A stretch of DNA of 64,000 nt from JBHOQS01 sp042408875. Lineage in GTDB: Bacteria > Chloroflexota > UBA11872 > JBHOQS01. Below the pieces are notes generated by a model. That model was not told where the DNA came from. It saw nothing but the letters and a program-made list of their open reading frames with translations, and searched no databases. This document shows, piece by piece, positions 51,567 to 59,903 of this stretch (positions within the stretch are counted from its first letter, which is position 1; the number at the start of each line of letters is the position of its first letter). Where the stretch lies: the NCBI GenBank assembly GCA_042408875.1, contig JBHOQS010000003.1:1-64000 (forward strand), in the 5' to 3' direction. Position numbers and translations under genes: made by a program.

Positions 51567-53792
51567 ATGGAAAGGTTCCGCTCAGGCACACGCGCGGTGC
51601 GGATTGCACGCATTCATGCTCTTGCCATGAGACTAGCGGGATTGCGGAGCCATGGGCCCGGACCTGCGCTGCGAGCAGTATCTGCCCAGCAAGAGCGATC
51701 ACGCACCATGTCTGCGCCTCAAACCGGCCGCGGCTGCGACAGTCCAACCTGCCACAGTCCGCAGCAGGTGTACCTGCGGCTGTTCGTGAGCCCTGTCGTG
51801 CTCGCTGCGTCTACCCTTGCTGCGGCATCGCTGGCGTGCCGCAGCGACACGGACTGGCTTGGCATTGCCACATTCGCTGCGCTCACCCTGGGCGCAGAGC
51901 TGAGCGGGTTTGAGCTCTACGGACGCACCTCGTTTTCGGTTAACTTTGTGCCGATCTTGGCTGCCGGATTGCTCTATGGTCCCCTCGGCTGTGTGGTTAC
52001 CGCCTGGACTGCCGGCATCAGCCGCGGCATCATCCGCCGGAGTCGCTGGCACAAAGTTTTATTTAACAGTAGCGTCTTCAACATATTCGGCGTGCTGGCT
52101 GTTACGCCTCTCGTGCTTTTTCGCCCATCGTTTGCACCCGAAAATTTTCTGCTCTTACTTCCGTCTGTGATTCTAGCCTCTTGTATCTACTATCTTCACA
52201 CCTTTGCTGTGGCAACAGCGATAGGTTTGGAGCTACGGACCCATGTCCAGGAGGTATGGCATACCAATTTCCGCTGGTTGTTCCCGTACTACGTCGTGCT
52301 CGGCATGCTAGCGCTTCTACTGGCGCTGGCCTACCGCGCACTCGGTATTTACGGTGCATTAGCCTTTGTGGCTCCACCGTTCATGCTGCGCTACGGAATG
52401 AAACAATACGTAGAGCGCACCGTTGAGCACGTGAACACCCTGAAGCGACTGAACGAGCAACTCACACAGACGGCCGCTGCGCTTGAACAACGCACACGCC
52501 AGCTCACGTTACTTAACGAGCTTGGACAGCTACATGCCATAGCCGTCGATGTGTCTACGCTGCTGCAGGAAGTTGCACAGCGGTGCATGCGAGCCTTCGG
52601 CGGTGGGTGTGTCCTCTTACTCGTGCCGCGTGAGGGAACCGGCCTCGCCGCACTGCGTGTAGCCCACCGAGATCCGGCATCCGCCCAGGCCCTGCGGGAG
52701 ACTCTGGAGGCCTACGCCGCGGCAGAGAGCGGCACTGCCCTGCGCCGTGCATGTGAGGAACTCGTGCCTACCCTGTCAGGAGGTGTTTCCGGCAGGCAGA
52801 CCATCCCTCTTTTGGGCAACAGCTGGGCGGCGCTCCTGGCAGGAGGATATCTGGCTACGCCCGTGAAGGGGCAGTCGCGTGTCCTCGGGGCCATGCTGGC
52901 GATGGGCGACCCATCGGACCATGTGCTCGATGAGCATGATCTTGCCCTTGCCCAGGAGATCGCCGAGCGCATCGCCCTGGTCATTGAAAACGCTGAGCTG
53001 CTCATTGAGGCCGTGAAGGTCGAGGCGCTGCAAGAGGTCAACCAGCTCAAGACAGAGTTCCTCTCGATTGCCTCGCATGAGCTTCGCTCCCCCCTAACAT
53101 CCATCGCCGGCTTCGCTGAGCTAATCATCCATACCCAGCCTGACCCGGCGCGGCAGCAGGAGTATGCCCAGATCATCTATAGCGAGGCTTTGCGACTGAG
53201 TGATTTAATCGACAACTTGCTTGATATCTCGCGCATTGAGATGGGTTGCATGCAACTGCACCTGGAGCGTCTCAGCCTTTCAAAGGTGCTGCACGAACTG
53301 CTCCGCACGCGCCAGATACCTCGGAGCCACGCCATCCAGGTCAAGGTCCCAGCAGACCTCCCCGAGGTCATGGCCGACCCCGGCAAGCTCCGGCAGATCC
53401 TGGAGAACCTGGTGAGCAACGCGATCAAGTACTCCCCGGCGGGAGGGATCGTGACGGTAGAGGCCGAGGTATGCACGGATGATCCGCACATGCTTGAAAT
53501 CCGGGTGCGTGACCAGGGGATCGGCATCCCTCCAGAGCACCTGCCCCACCTCTTTAGCCGCTTCTATCGCGTTCAGTCCACGCAAACCCGGGAGATCCGT
53601 GGTACCGGTTTGGGGCTCTATATCACTCGCCATCTGGTCGAGCTCCAAGGCGGGCGCATCTGGGCTGAGAGTGAGCCGGGCAAGGGCAGTACCTTCGCGT
53701 TCACTGTACCGGTAGCCCGGCCATGCCGGCACGGGGTCATAAGTGAAGCTTCGGAAGCCACGGCAGGGCAGGCCCACCAGGTGACGGGATAG
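51567..53792 (+). CDS. Membrane-bound sensor histidine kinase with GAF domain
   Basis: A 741-residue kinase (start uncertain; ATG 51708 is an alternative). Residues about 75-285 contain six or seven hydrophobic segments (a MASE-like integral sensor). A coiled segment leads to a GAF-type domain (about 315-475: LLNELGQLHAIAVDVSTLLQEV). HisKA follows, with the phosphorylated His in LSIASHELRSPLTSI (about 505), then HATPase_c with NLVSNAIKYSPAGG (N box), RDQGIGIPPE (G1), FSRFYRV and GTGLGLYI (G2). No response regulator gene adjoins it, so its partner is elsewhere. Confidence 0.9.
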   Translation: MERFRSGTRAVRIARIHALAMRLAGLRSHGPGPALRAVSAQQERSRTMSAPQTGRGCDSPTCHSPQQVYLRLFVSPVVLAASTLAAASLACRSDTDWLGIATFAALTLGAELSGFELYGRTSFSVNFVPILAAGLLYGPLGCVVTAWTAGISRGIIRRSRWHKVLFNSSVFNIFGVLAVTPLVLFRPSFAPENFLLLLPSVILASCIYYLHTFAVATAIGLELRTHVQEVWHTNFRWLFPYYVVLGMLALLLALAYRALGIYGALAFVAPPFMLRYGMKQYVERTVEHVNTLKRLNEQLTQTAAALEQRTRQLTLLNELGQLHAIAVDVSTLLQEVAQRCMRAFGGGCVLLLVPREGTGLAALRVAHRDPASAQALRETLEAYAAAESGTALRRACEELVPTLSGGVSGRQTIPLLGNSWAALLAGGYLATPVKGQSRVLGAMLAMGDPSDHVLDEHDLALAQEIAERIALVIENAELLIEAVKVEALQEVNQLKTEFLSIASHELRSPLTSIAGFAELIIHTQPDPARQQEYAQIIYSEALRLSDLIDNLLDISRIEMGCMQLHLERLSLSKVLHELLRTRQIPRSHAIQVKVPADLPEVMADPGKLRQILENLVSNAIKYSPAGGIVTVEAEVCTDDPHMLEIRVRDQGIGIPPEHLPHLFSRFYRVQSTQTREIRGTGLGLYITRHLVELQGGRIWAESEPGKGSTFAFTVPVARPCRHGVISEASEATAGQAHQVTG

Positions 53793-53925
53793 TTCCGGCA
53801 AGTCAGGCGTGCCGACGGACACAGCGCACATGCGGGCCGGCTCGCCGAGATAGGCGATTGACACGCCTCCTGCACTCCCGTAGCATGCATGTGGAGAACT
53901 CTGAAGTCATCTGTGCAGAGCCGTC

Positions 53926-55566
53926 ATGCTCGATCTTGTCATCCGTGGAGGCATCGTCTTCGACGGCACTGGGGCGCCCGGCCGCTCGGCCGATATCGGC
54001 ATTCGCGGCGACCGGATTGTCGCTGTCGGTGACCTCTCTGCTGTAGATCCGGCCTCAGTGAACGTGCTGTCCGTCACCGGCCGCTATGTTACGCCGGGCT
54101 TCATTGACATCCACACGCACTCTGACCTGACGGCGCTGACCCTGCCCGGGCAGAACAGCGCGCTGCAGCAGGGCATTACCACCCAGGTGACCGGCAACTG
54201 TGGCTTGTCTGCTGGCCTTGCCGGCCGTGGCCCGGAGTTCAACCTTGAGCGGCGCGGCTTCCGCAGCGATCCCGACGCCGCCGACAAGCCGGCTTTTATG
54301 TGGGACTCTCTGGCCGAGCATTTGGCGCTGATCGAGCAGCAGGGCATCGGCACAAATTACATCACGCAGAGCGGGCACAACACCATCCGCCGCCGCGTGA
54401 TGGGGGTCGCACACGTCGACCCCTCGCCCGAGCAGCTTGACGCCATGCGCGCCCTAGTACGCCAGAGCATCGAGGAAGGGGCGGTGGCCTTCACCACCGG
54501 CCTCGAATATGTGCCGGGTCGCTACAGCCGGCTGCCCGAGCTTGTGGCCCTGGCGCGCGAAGCCGCGCGCCTGGGTGCATTCTATGCGACCCATCTGCGC
54601 AGCGAGGGCGATGAGCTGGTCGAGGCGGTTCGCGAAGCCCTGGAGATCGGCCGTCAAGCGGATATCCCCGTCCAGCTCTCCCACCATAAGGCTGAGGGAC
54701 GAGAGAACTGGGGCATCGTCGAACAGACCCTGCAGATGGTCGAGCAGGCGCGGCGCGAGGGGCTGGATGTCTCCCTCGACCAATACCCCTACACAGCCTA
54801 TATGACGGGCCTGGGCGTTGTCGTATTGCCGGCGTGGGCGTATGAGGGCGGACCGGAGCAGCTGGCGCAGCGGCTGCGGGATCCGGCGGAGCGCGCTCGC
54901 CTGAAGGCAGAGATCCTGGCCCGCCGGCCACGCTGGGGTGACCTCGGGCCCAACTCAGCCTGGCATCAGCTGGTTATCAGTAGCTGCCGCCGGCACCCCG
55001 AGATGGAAGGCTGTACCATCGCCCAGCTCGCCCTGGAGCATGGCCGGGAACCGCTGGATTTTGTGCTGGACCTCCTGGCGGAGTCCGAACCGCCGCACGT
55101 CGGGGTCATCCACTTCGCCATGAGCGAGACAGACGTGCGCACGGTGCTGCGTCACCCGTTGACGATGATTGGCTCCGACGCAGTGGCCACGTCGCCGGAG
55201 GCGGGCGGCCCCACCCACCCGCGCTGTTATGGGACGTACCCGCGTGTGCTGGGGCGCTACGTGCGCGACGAGAAGGTGCTTACCTGGGAGGAAGCGATCT
55301 ACAAGATGTCCGGACTGCCGGCAAAGCGCCTCGGCCTTGCCCGGCGCGGCCGCATCCAACCTGGCTTCGCCGCGGACCTGGTGATCTTTAATCCGGCCAC
55401 GGTAATCGATCGCGCCACCTTCGAGCAGCCGCATGCCTACCCCGATGGCATCGAGCACGTTTTGGTCAACGGCGTGTTCGCTGTGCGCGACGGCAGACTC
55501 ACCGGCGCGCTGGCCGGCCGGGTGCTGCGCCGTGGCACGTGCGAGTTCGGCCCAGCCGGGGTCTAG
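53926..55566 (+). CDS. N-acyl-D-amino-acid deacylase family amidohydrolase
   Basis: A 546-residue amidohydrolase of the D-aminoacylase type. The start LVIRGGIVFDGTGAPG and metal motif DIHTHSD (about 63-69) are followed by QGITTQVTGNCGLS with the metal-ligand Cys, THLRSEGDELVEAV, LSHHKAEGRENWG (a metal His pair near 250), a GSDAVAT motif with Asp near 420 and the C-terminal RGRIQPGFAADLVIFNP. Relatives release D-amino acids from N-acyl derivatives or open dihydro-rings. The start has only a weak ribosome-binding site. Alone in its transcription unit. Confidence 0.88.
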   Translation: MLDLVIRGGIVFDGTGAPGRSADIGIRGDRIVAVGDLSAVDPASVNVLSVTGRYVTPGFIDIHTHSDLTALTLPGQNSALQQGITTQVTGNCGLSAGLAGRGPEFNLERRGFRSDPDAADKPAFMWDSLAEHLALIEQQGIGTNYITQSGHNTIRRRVMGVAHVDPSPEQLDAMRALVRQSIEEGAVAFTTGLEYVPGRYSRLPELVALAREAARLGAFYATHLRSEGDELVEAVREALEIGRQADIPVQLSHHKAEGRENWGIVEQTLQMVEQARREGLDVSLDQYPYTAYMTGLGVVVLPAWAYEGGPEQLAQRLRDPAERARLKAEILARRPRWGDLGPNSAWHQLVISSCRRHPEMEGCTIAQLALEHGREPLDFVLDLLAESEPPHVGVIHFAMSETDVRTVLRHPLTMIGSDAVATSPEAGGPTHPRCYGTYPRVLGRYVRDEKVLTWEEAIYKMSGLPAKRLGLARRGRIQPGFAADLVIFNPATVIDRATFEQPHAYPDGIEHVLVNGVFAVRDGRLTGALAGRVLRRGTCEFGPAGV

Positions 55567-55683
55567 GGTGCCACCGCCCAAGCTCGGCGACCTTCATCTA
55601 TTATTAAGCTCTCGGTCCTGCCCCCCGCGTTCCACCTGTGTCTGGTATATCTGCTTGGTATATCTGCCTGCTTATCTGCCTGC
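55567..55683. repeat. Spacer with tandem tggtatatctgc repeats
   Basis: Between converging genes, tggtatatctgct and tggtatatctgcc (about 55639-55665) follow one another and then decay into tgcttatctgcc and tgctcatgc. No gene and no clear terminator. Confidence 0.55.
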
Positions 55684-56637
55684 TCATGCTTGGAGGAACA
55701 ACGGGTTCGTCCAAGCGCGGCGTCCCTGCGCGTCTGTTACTTCGATGCGGGCGTACTTCTCGGTGCCGCGGAGCGTGAAGATAGCGCCGGTGAGGAGGTC
55801 ACCGTCACAGATACCTTGGACGCACTGCGCGCCGCGCGGCCGGCGCGCTCGCGTCGCCGGGCCATAGCGCCCGGCCCCGAGTTGCGCGCCTTTGGTTGGA
55901 TCAGCGACCAGCGCAATCGTGTGAGCCGGCGAGCACGCCACGCGCACCTCGTTCCCCTCAACCCGCACGTCGTAGATCTCTGGCCCCGTGCTGGCGTAGA
56001 AGTGCCCCTGCCGCAGCGCCTCCATGATGGCGCTCCTGGTCAGCGCCAGGGCGCGGACGACCGTCCAGGCGCGCAGGCTGTCGAACCCTGGCCGGTGCGA
56101 ATCGTCCGCCGCCACGGCCCGCACGAGCCGTCCCTGAGTGAGCATGTCGTCCCAGTGCACGCTGGAGAGCCCGCGTGCGATCGCCGTCTCACAGGTGGCG
56201 TTAAACACCTCGATGGCAAGGTAGTCGCGCACTGACAGCAGATCCACCGTCGTCAGCCCCGACCAGTACGGATGGGCGATAATCGCTTCGCCGCCGATGC
56301 GCCGGATCTCGTCGATGACCTCCTGGGAGCCCATGCCATCGCGCCGGCGGAACTCATCCTCCAGGTTGATCCCCACGATGTGGAATACGCTACCGGCAGC
56401 CGCCGGCCCGCCGCGGTACTCTGCGCCGCGCAGAATGAGAAAGTCCGGCGAGCTGAGATGCGTGCAGTCCGTGATCTTCTCGTGGTCGGTCACGGCAATG
56501 AAGTCAAAGCCGCCCATACGGTAATGCTCGATCAGCCGCTGGGGCGCCATCGAGCCATCGGACTCCGTAGTGTGCACGTGCAGGCAACCGCGGTACCACT
56601 GTCCGGGCGCCGAGAATGGCTGGGGAAGTAACTCCAT
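55684..56637 (-). CDS. PHP-domain metal-dependent phosphoesterase
   Basis: A 317-residue protein. The PHP fold is visible: RGCLHVHTTESDGS (residues 16-29), FDFIAVTDHEKITD (about 43-56), a mid Glu/His region around GAEYRGG, EAIIAHPYW with a metal His and DDSHRPGF near residue 195. The C-terminal approximately 90 residues form an extra beta-rich part. PHP proteins hydrolyse phosphoester bonds with a trinuclear metal site; the substrate here is unknown. It is followed upstream on the same strand by a glycosidase-like gene, 100 bases apart. Confidence 0.82.
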   Translation of the reverse strand: MELLPQPFSAPGQWYRGCLHVHTTESDGSMAPQRLIEHYRMGGFDFIAVTDHEKITDCTHLSSPDFLILRGAEYRGGPAAAGSVFHIVGINLEDEFRRRDGMGSQEVIDEIRRIGGEAIIAHPYWSGLTTVDLLSVRDYLAIEVFNATCETAIARGLSSVHWDDMLTQGRLVRAVAADDSHRPGFDSLRAWTVVRALALTRSAIMEALRQGHFYASTGPEIYDVRVEGNEVRVACSPAHTIALVADPTKGAQLGAGRYGPATRARRPRGAQCVQGICDGDLLTGAIFTLRGTEKYARIEVTDAQGRRAWTNPLFLQA

Positions 56638-56736
56638 GCGCGCGGTCCTCCTGTGGCAGGTAGGAATCGCCCTTCGCTACCGGTACGCAGGAGCCCGTAC
56701 GCGGCAGGACGGGCTGTGCCAGTATAGCGGATGCGG

Positions 56737-57930
56737 CTAGCCCGTGCGCAGGGCCGCCAGCGCCGCCACGCCGGCCTCCCACCAGGACGGGTCGCCATAG
56801 CGGCGATGCCAGGCCCAGTGCTCCACGCCCCACAGGCAGATGTCATGAAAGCCCAGCGCCACCAGCCAGCGCAGGAACGGCAGGAGCTCATGCGGGGCAA
56901 AGCTGCGGTATGGACCCGTTCCCAGGTAGTAGGCACCGCCCGGCTCGTACGGCTTGGCCTGCGCCTCCAGGATGGCCGTCTTCCGGCCCGCCGCCTCGGC
57001 TGCTGCCTTCCAGCGGAGCAGGGGGTTGTAATCCGCGGCGCGCGCTGCCCGAAAGTACAGCGGCACGCCCAGCGTTTGCCACCCCACCCCCGGGTAGAGA
57101 TCAAATCCCACCACATCCGCCAAGCTGATCAGCGCCGGATCTTTGCGCCAGCCAATCAGCGCCTGGAGCACATGCCGGACGCCAGGGTGGTCCATCAGCC
57201 GCACTCCTGCGTTGAGCAGTCCGTGTGTGGAGACGTACGCCGTGAGCACGATCTTCCGGCCGCGCCGGTCGGCCTGACGCACGATCCCCACCTGGCGCTC
57301 CACGAAGGTGCGGTCCAGTGACCACCAGTTCTTGTATAAAATTGGCTCGAATGGTTCGTTTTCAACCTGCCAGCGCTCGATGACAAAGGTATCCGCCAGT
57401 GCTTCGACGACACGCTGGGTAAACCGGTGGGCCAGCTCGCAGAGCCGTCGATCCCGCGTGATCAGGCCGAAGGGAGGGAGCCAGACCTCATCCAGCACCC
57501 ACGGAGGGATGTGAAACTCAGGATAGACCGGCCCCTTCAGCCCGACAGCCAGGGTCACTGGCAGACGGCGCCGCGCGGCGCCCTCGAGCAGGACGTCCAG
57601 TGTAGTGAAGGTGAACTCGCCCGGCCTGCGCTCGATATCGTTCCAGTAGGCGGCCAGGCGCAGGTAATCAAGATCGAGCTGCAGCACGTCCTCGTACAGG
57701 AGCCGCCAGTCGGCCCCGATGTACATGGGCTCGATTGGGCTGAAGGTCGCGCCCACGCGCAGTTCCTGTGGCGAAGCCGCATCTGCGGAGGCCTCGAGGC
57801 TGAGCGGAGGCTCCACCAGGGGCCAGAGCGCGTAGGACGCGATGGCGCTCAAGGCACCGGCCACCAGGGCCCGCCGCGGGGCCCGGCCCGGCACACCGGC
57901 ACGTGCTACTCGATCTACCTGGCGCAGCAT
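56737..57930 (-). CDS. Membrane-anchored or secreted GH-A-like glycoside hydrolase
   Basis: A 397-residue protein. A basic N-terminus and a short hydrophobic segment (ALVAGALSAIASYALWPL, about 21-38) suggest export or membrane anchoring. The rest looks like a clan GH-A TIM barrel: LDYLRLAAYWNDIERRPGEF (about 90), the acid/base pair Asn-Glu in RWQVENEPFEP (about 195) and a possible nucleophile in KTAILEAQAKPYEPG (about 318), then FLRWLVALGFHDICLWGVEHW at the end. It resembles GH42 and endo-glycanase relatives, but I cannot assign a family or substrate. It shares a strand with the PHP gene and a possible 57-residue upstream ORF. Confidence 0.7.
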   Translation of the reverse strand: MLRQVDRVARAGVPGRAPRRALVAGALSAIASYALWPLVEPPLSLEASADAASPQELRVGATFSPIEPMYIGADWRLLYEDVLQLDLDYLRLAAYWNDIERRPGEFTFTTLDVLLEGAARRRLPVTLAVGLKGPVYPEFHIPPWVLDEVWLPPFGLITRDRRLCELAHRFTQRVVEALADTFVIERWQVENEPFEPILYKNWWSLDRTFVERQVGIVRQADRRGRKIVLTAYVSTHGLLNAGVRLMDHPGVRHVLQALIGWRKDPALISLADVVGFDLYPGVGWQTLGVPLYFRAARAADYNPLLRWKAAAEAAGRKTAILEAQAKPYEPGGAYYLGTGPYRSFAPHELLPFLRWLVALGFHDICLWGVEHWAWHRRYGDPSWWEAGVAALAALRTG

Positions 57931-58017
57931 CGGTCAGCAGTCGAGACCGCGCCAGGCAAGGGGGTGGTCACCTGGCGCCACAGGAAGCAACCCGGCATCC
58001 TACCGGGGCACAGGAAG

Positions 58018-58191
58018 TCAGTAGGTGTTGTAGGCGATGAGCCAGGCCAGCACCTGTCTAAGCAGGGACGGCCTGATGGCTGGCCTTAGTTCCTCCTGCA
58101 ACCACGCCGGGCGCCGCCACCAGTCGCCGACTGCCTCTGGCTCACTCGGGCGCTCGGCCTGTTGCTGTCCACCCTCGATCTGTCCTGCCAC
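58018..58191 (-). CDS. Possible 57-residue protein of unknown function
   Basis: A GTG-initiated minus-strand frame with a very good ribosome-binding site (gggaggtgcggc directly before GTG). The protein starts MAGQIEGGQQ, has an acidic, Gln-rich first half and a Trp-rich, amphipathic second half (WWRRPAWLQEE and RQVLAWLIAYNTY). It is on the same strand as the glycosidase-like gene and ends 87 bases before it, so it may be the first gene of that unit. No family recognised. It could be a chance frame. Confidence 0.4.
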   Translation of the reverse strand: MAGQIEGGQQQAERPSEPEAVGDWWRRPAWLQEELRPAIRPSLLRQVLAWLIAYNTY

Positions 58192-58238
58192 GCCGCACCT
58201 CCCGGCCTGCCGGCCTGCTCGGCGAGAGCATCCGGGGC

Positions 58239-58264
58239 TCTGCCCTATTATTCTGCCCTATTAT
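58239..58264. repeat. 13-bp tandem duplication with -10-like ends, before the riboswitch
   Basis: tctgccctattat occurs at 58239-58251 and, exactly, at 58252-58264. Each copy ends in tattat, a -10-like hexamer, about 85-100 bases before the riboswitch aptamer. The second may be the promoter of the riboswitch mRNA. No good -35 is seen. Confidence 0.65.
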
Positions 58265-58349
58265 AACGATCCGCGCTGGGGCAGCCCATTTGACAGGTTA
58301 TGCGCACGCGGATAGAATTCGGGACGAAAGTACTGCTCGACATATTGGT

Positions 58350-58470
58350 ACGCCGAATCTCCGAGGAACCGGAGAGCGGGGGATTGCAGGTTTTTCGGGG
58401 TGAATCCTGCTGCTTTAGCAGGTAGGTGCACACCCTTCGCCCGAACCCGTCAGCTTACTCCGCAGGCGTT
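58350..58470 (+). promoter_or_regulatory. c-di-AMP riboswitch (ydaO/yuaA type)
   Basis: The aptamer matches the ydaO consensus in order: P1 strand and cgccgaatc (58351-58359), aaccggagagcggggga (58368-58384), ttcggggtgaatcc (58394-58408), then the conserved ccgaacccgtcagct (58441-58455) and cgcaggcg (58461-58468), which pairs back to cgcc. Known members bind two c-di-AMP molecules and usually turn off downstream genes, typically for potassium or osmolyte uptake or cell-wall turnover. Here it is followed by a terminator and then a small MshEN-like protein. Confidence 0.92.
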
Positions 58471-58477
58471 TGAAGGG

Positions 58478-58519
58478 GCTTGCTCCCGGTGCGCGGGCTC
58501 GCGCCGGGGCAGGCTTTTT
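58478..58519 (+). terminator. Riboswitch terminator (expression platform)
   Basis: gcttgctcccggtgcg (58478-58494) pairs with cgcgccggggcaggc (58500-58514), allowing G-U pairs, and is followed by ttttt (58515-58519). It lies directly after the c-di-AMP aptamer, so ligand binding would be expected to favour termination. Confidence 0.75.
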
Positions 58520-58589
58520 CACTTTCTGGCCCGCAGGTTACGCCCGTGGCGTAACCTCATGTGCGTTCGGCACGGGGAGTAAACCGACG

Positions 58590-58964
58590 GTGGAAAGCGA
58601 AGCTCGGCTACCTATGCATACACAGCATGGACCGCAAGCGCCATCCTATACTGGTGTAGGCATCGGTGATGAACTGGCGCTGGCCGCGCGGCTCGTCGAG
58701 CTCGGCCTGGTGACCGAGGATCAGCTCCGCGATGCCCTGGAGCAGCAGCAGACCCTGGCAGAGCTGGGCGAGCGCCGGACGCTGGCCGAGGTGCTCATTG
58801 CGCTAGGCTATGTAACGCCCGAGCAGCTCTGCGCCCTGCTGCCCGCTGAGGTGCCGGCCAGCAGAATACCACAGCAGAGGGGACAAACGGCCTCGGCCAG
58901 GGAGACGGGCCTGGCTGACCGGCTGGCGGAGTGGCTGCGAAAAGCCATCAAGCGGCCTGCCTGA
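58590..58964 (+). CDS. Small MshEN-like (GspE N-terminal-type) protein under c-di-AMP riboswitch control
   Basis: A 124-residue soluble protein. Two successive helical hairpins, LAARLVELGLVTEDQLRDALEQQ (about 28-50) and RTLAEVLIALGYVTPEQLCALL (about 59-80), resemble the repeats of the GspE/MshE N-terminal domain that binds c-di-GMP in MshE, but the first repeat lacks the canonical RLG. A Pro/Gln linker and a C-terminal helix (LADRLAEWLRKAIK) follow. The GTG at 58590 fits cggggag upstream. ATG 58614 is an alternative. It is the only gene downstream of the riboswitch, since the next gene is on the opposite strand. Function unknown, perhaps a dinucleotide-responsive regulator. Confidence 0.65.
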   Translation: MESEARLPMHTQHGPQAPSYTGVGIGDELALAARLVELGLVTEDQLRDALEQQQTLAELGERRTLAEVLIALGYVTPEQLCALLPAEVPASRIPQQRGQTASARETGLADRLAEWLRKAIKRPA

Positions 58965-59019
58965 AGCGCAGGGTGCTTCCCGGCGTGGCTTACTGCGCCG
59001 GGAAGCAGGCGCCAGCCTA

Positions 59020-59235
59020 CTATTGCAGCAGTAGATCGAAATGTACCTGCTCTTCCTGGCGGAAGAGCCGCCGCATCAGCGCGGTGAGCCCCCGGCGGCC
59101 GGGCCCGCCCAAGGCAGCGCCCAGGGCTGAGCCGAGCACGAGCCCGCAGACGCTGCCTACCACGACCCCCAGGACGAACCCATCCTCACCGGCCGGCCTA
59201 GCGGCCGGCTGTCCTCCAGCGTGTGAGCCTCCCAC
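59020..59235 (-). CDS. Small single-pass membrane protein downstream of rsfS
   Basis: A 71-residue protein with a glycine-rich membrane segment, GFVLGVVVGSVCGLVLGSALGAALGG (about 19-44, a glycine-zipper pattern), followed by a basic stretch and a polar C-terminus. The start is GTG 59235, with cgggag upstream. It ends 33 bases before nothing else on this strand and starts 33 bases after the rsfS stop, so it is probably cotranscribed with rsfS. Function unknown. Confidence 0.6.
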   Translation of the reverse strand: MGGSHAGGQPAARPAGEDGFVLGVVVGSVCGLVLGSALGAALGGPGRRGLTALMRRLFRQEEQVHFDLLLQ

Positions 59236-59268
59236 CTGATCTACTCCCGGGTGTGCTGCTCGCCCGGC

Positions 59269-59682
59269 CTACTGGATGCGCAGAACGGCCGGCGCATCGC
59301 TCCAGAGACGCTCCAGCCGGTAGTACTCCCGTTCTGGCGTGCGGAAGATATGGGCGATGACGTCGCCGTAGTCGAGGAGCACCCAGCTCGGGCTGTCCGT
59401 CAGGCCTTCGACGTGCAGCGGACTGGCTCCTTCTGCCTCGAGTCCTTCGATGATCGCCCGCGAGATCGCCTGGACCTGCCGGTCGGTATCGGCGCTGCAA
59501 ATAACAAAGTAATCCGCGATAACCGAAAGGCGGCGGATGTCCAGCAGGACGATATCCTCGGCGTTTTTCTCTGCCTGGATATCGACGATCCGGCGGGCCA
59601 GCGCCGCGGAATCCGTAGACACGATGCTACGCTCTGGCTGTGTCACCACGGTGTGCGTCACAAAACTCCTCTGAGTATTCAT
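59269..59682 (-). CDS. rsfS: Ribosomal silencing factor RsfS
   Basis: A 137-residue protein of the iojap/YbeB family, which binds L14 on the 50S subunit and blocks subunit joining when nutrients run low. Conserved blocks are ARRIVDIQAEKNAEDIVLLDIR (about 29-50), FVICSADTDRQVQAISRAI (about 59-77) and WVLLDYGDVIAHIFRTPEREYY (about 99-120). The first approximately 22 residues are not conserved, so the true start may be a later Met or Val codon. Usually found next to nadD or cgtA; here it stands with a small membrane protein gene. Confidence 0.93.
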   Translation of the reverse strand: MNTQRSFVTHTVVTQPERSIVSTDSAALARRIVDIQAEKNAEDIVLLDIRRLSVIADYFVICSADTDRQVQAISRAIIEGLEAEGASPLHVEGLTDSPSWVLLDYGDVIAHIFRTPEREYYRLERLWSDAPAVLRIQ

Positions 59683-59903
59683 ATGTGCCCATCACCGGCC
59701 CCACGGCGCACCGGGGACGCCGGCAACGTAAAACAACCCCCTTACTTAGAAGCCTTTAGAAGCCCTGATTAAAGCATAGAAGCAGGAGAGCGCAGGCTAC
59801 CAAACGGTATGGCCTGCCGCATAGGACCAACCAATCCTCCCACGGACTGTATTATAGCATCGTGCATGCCGGGTGAACCGTCGCCACACCATCCAGCGCA
59901 GGC

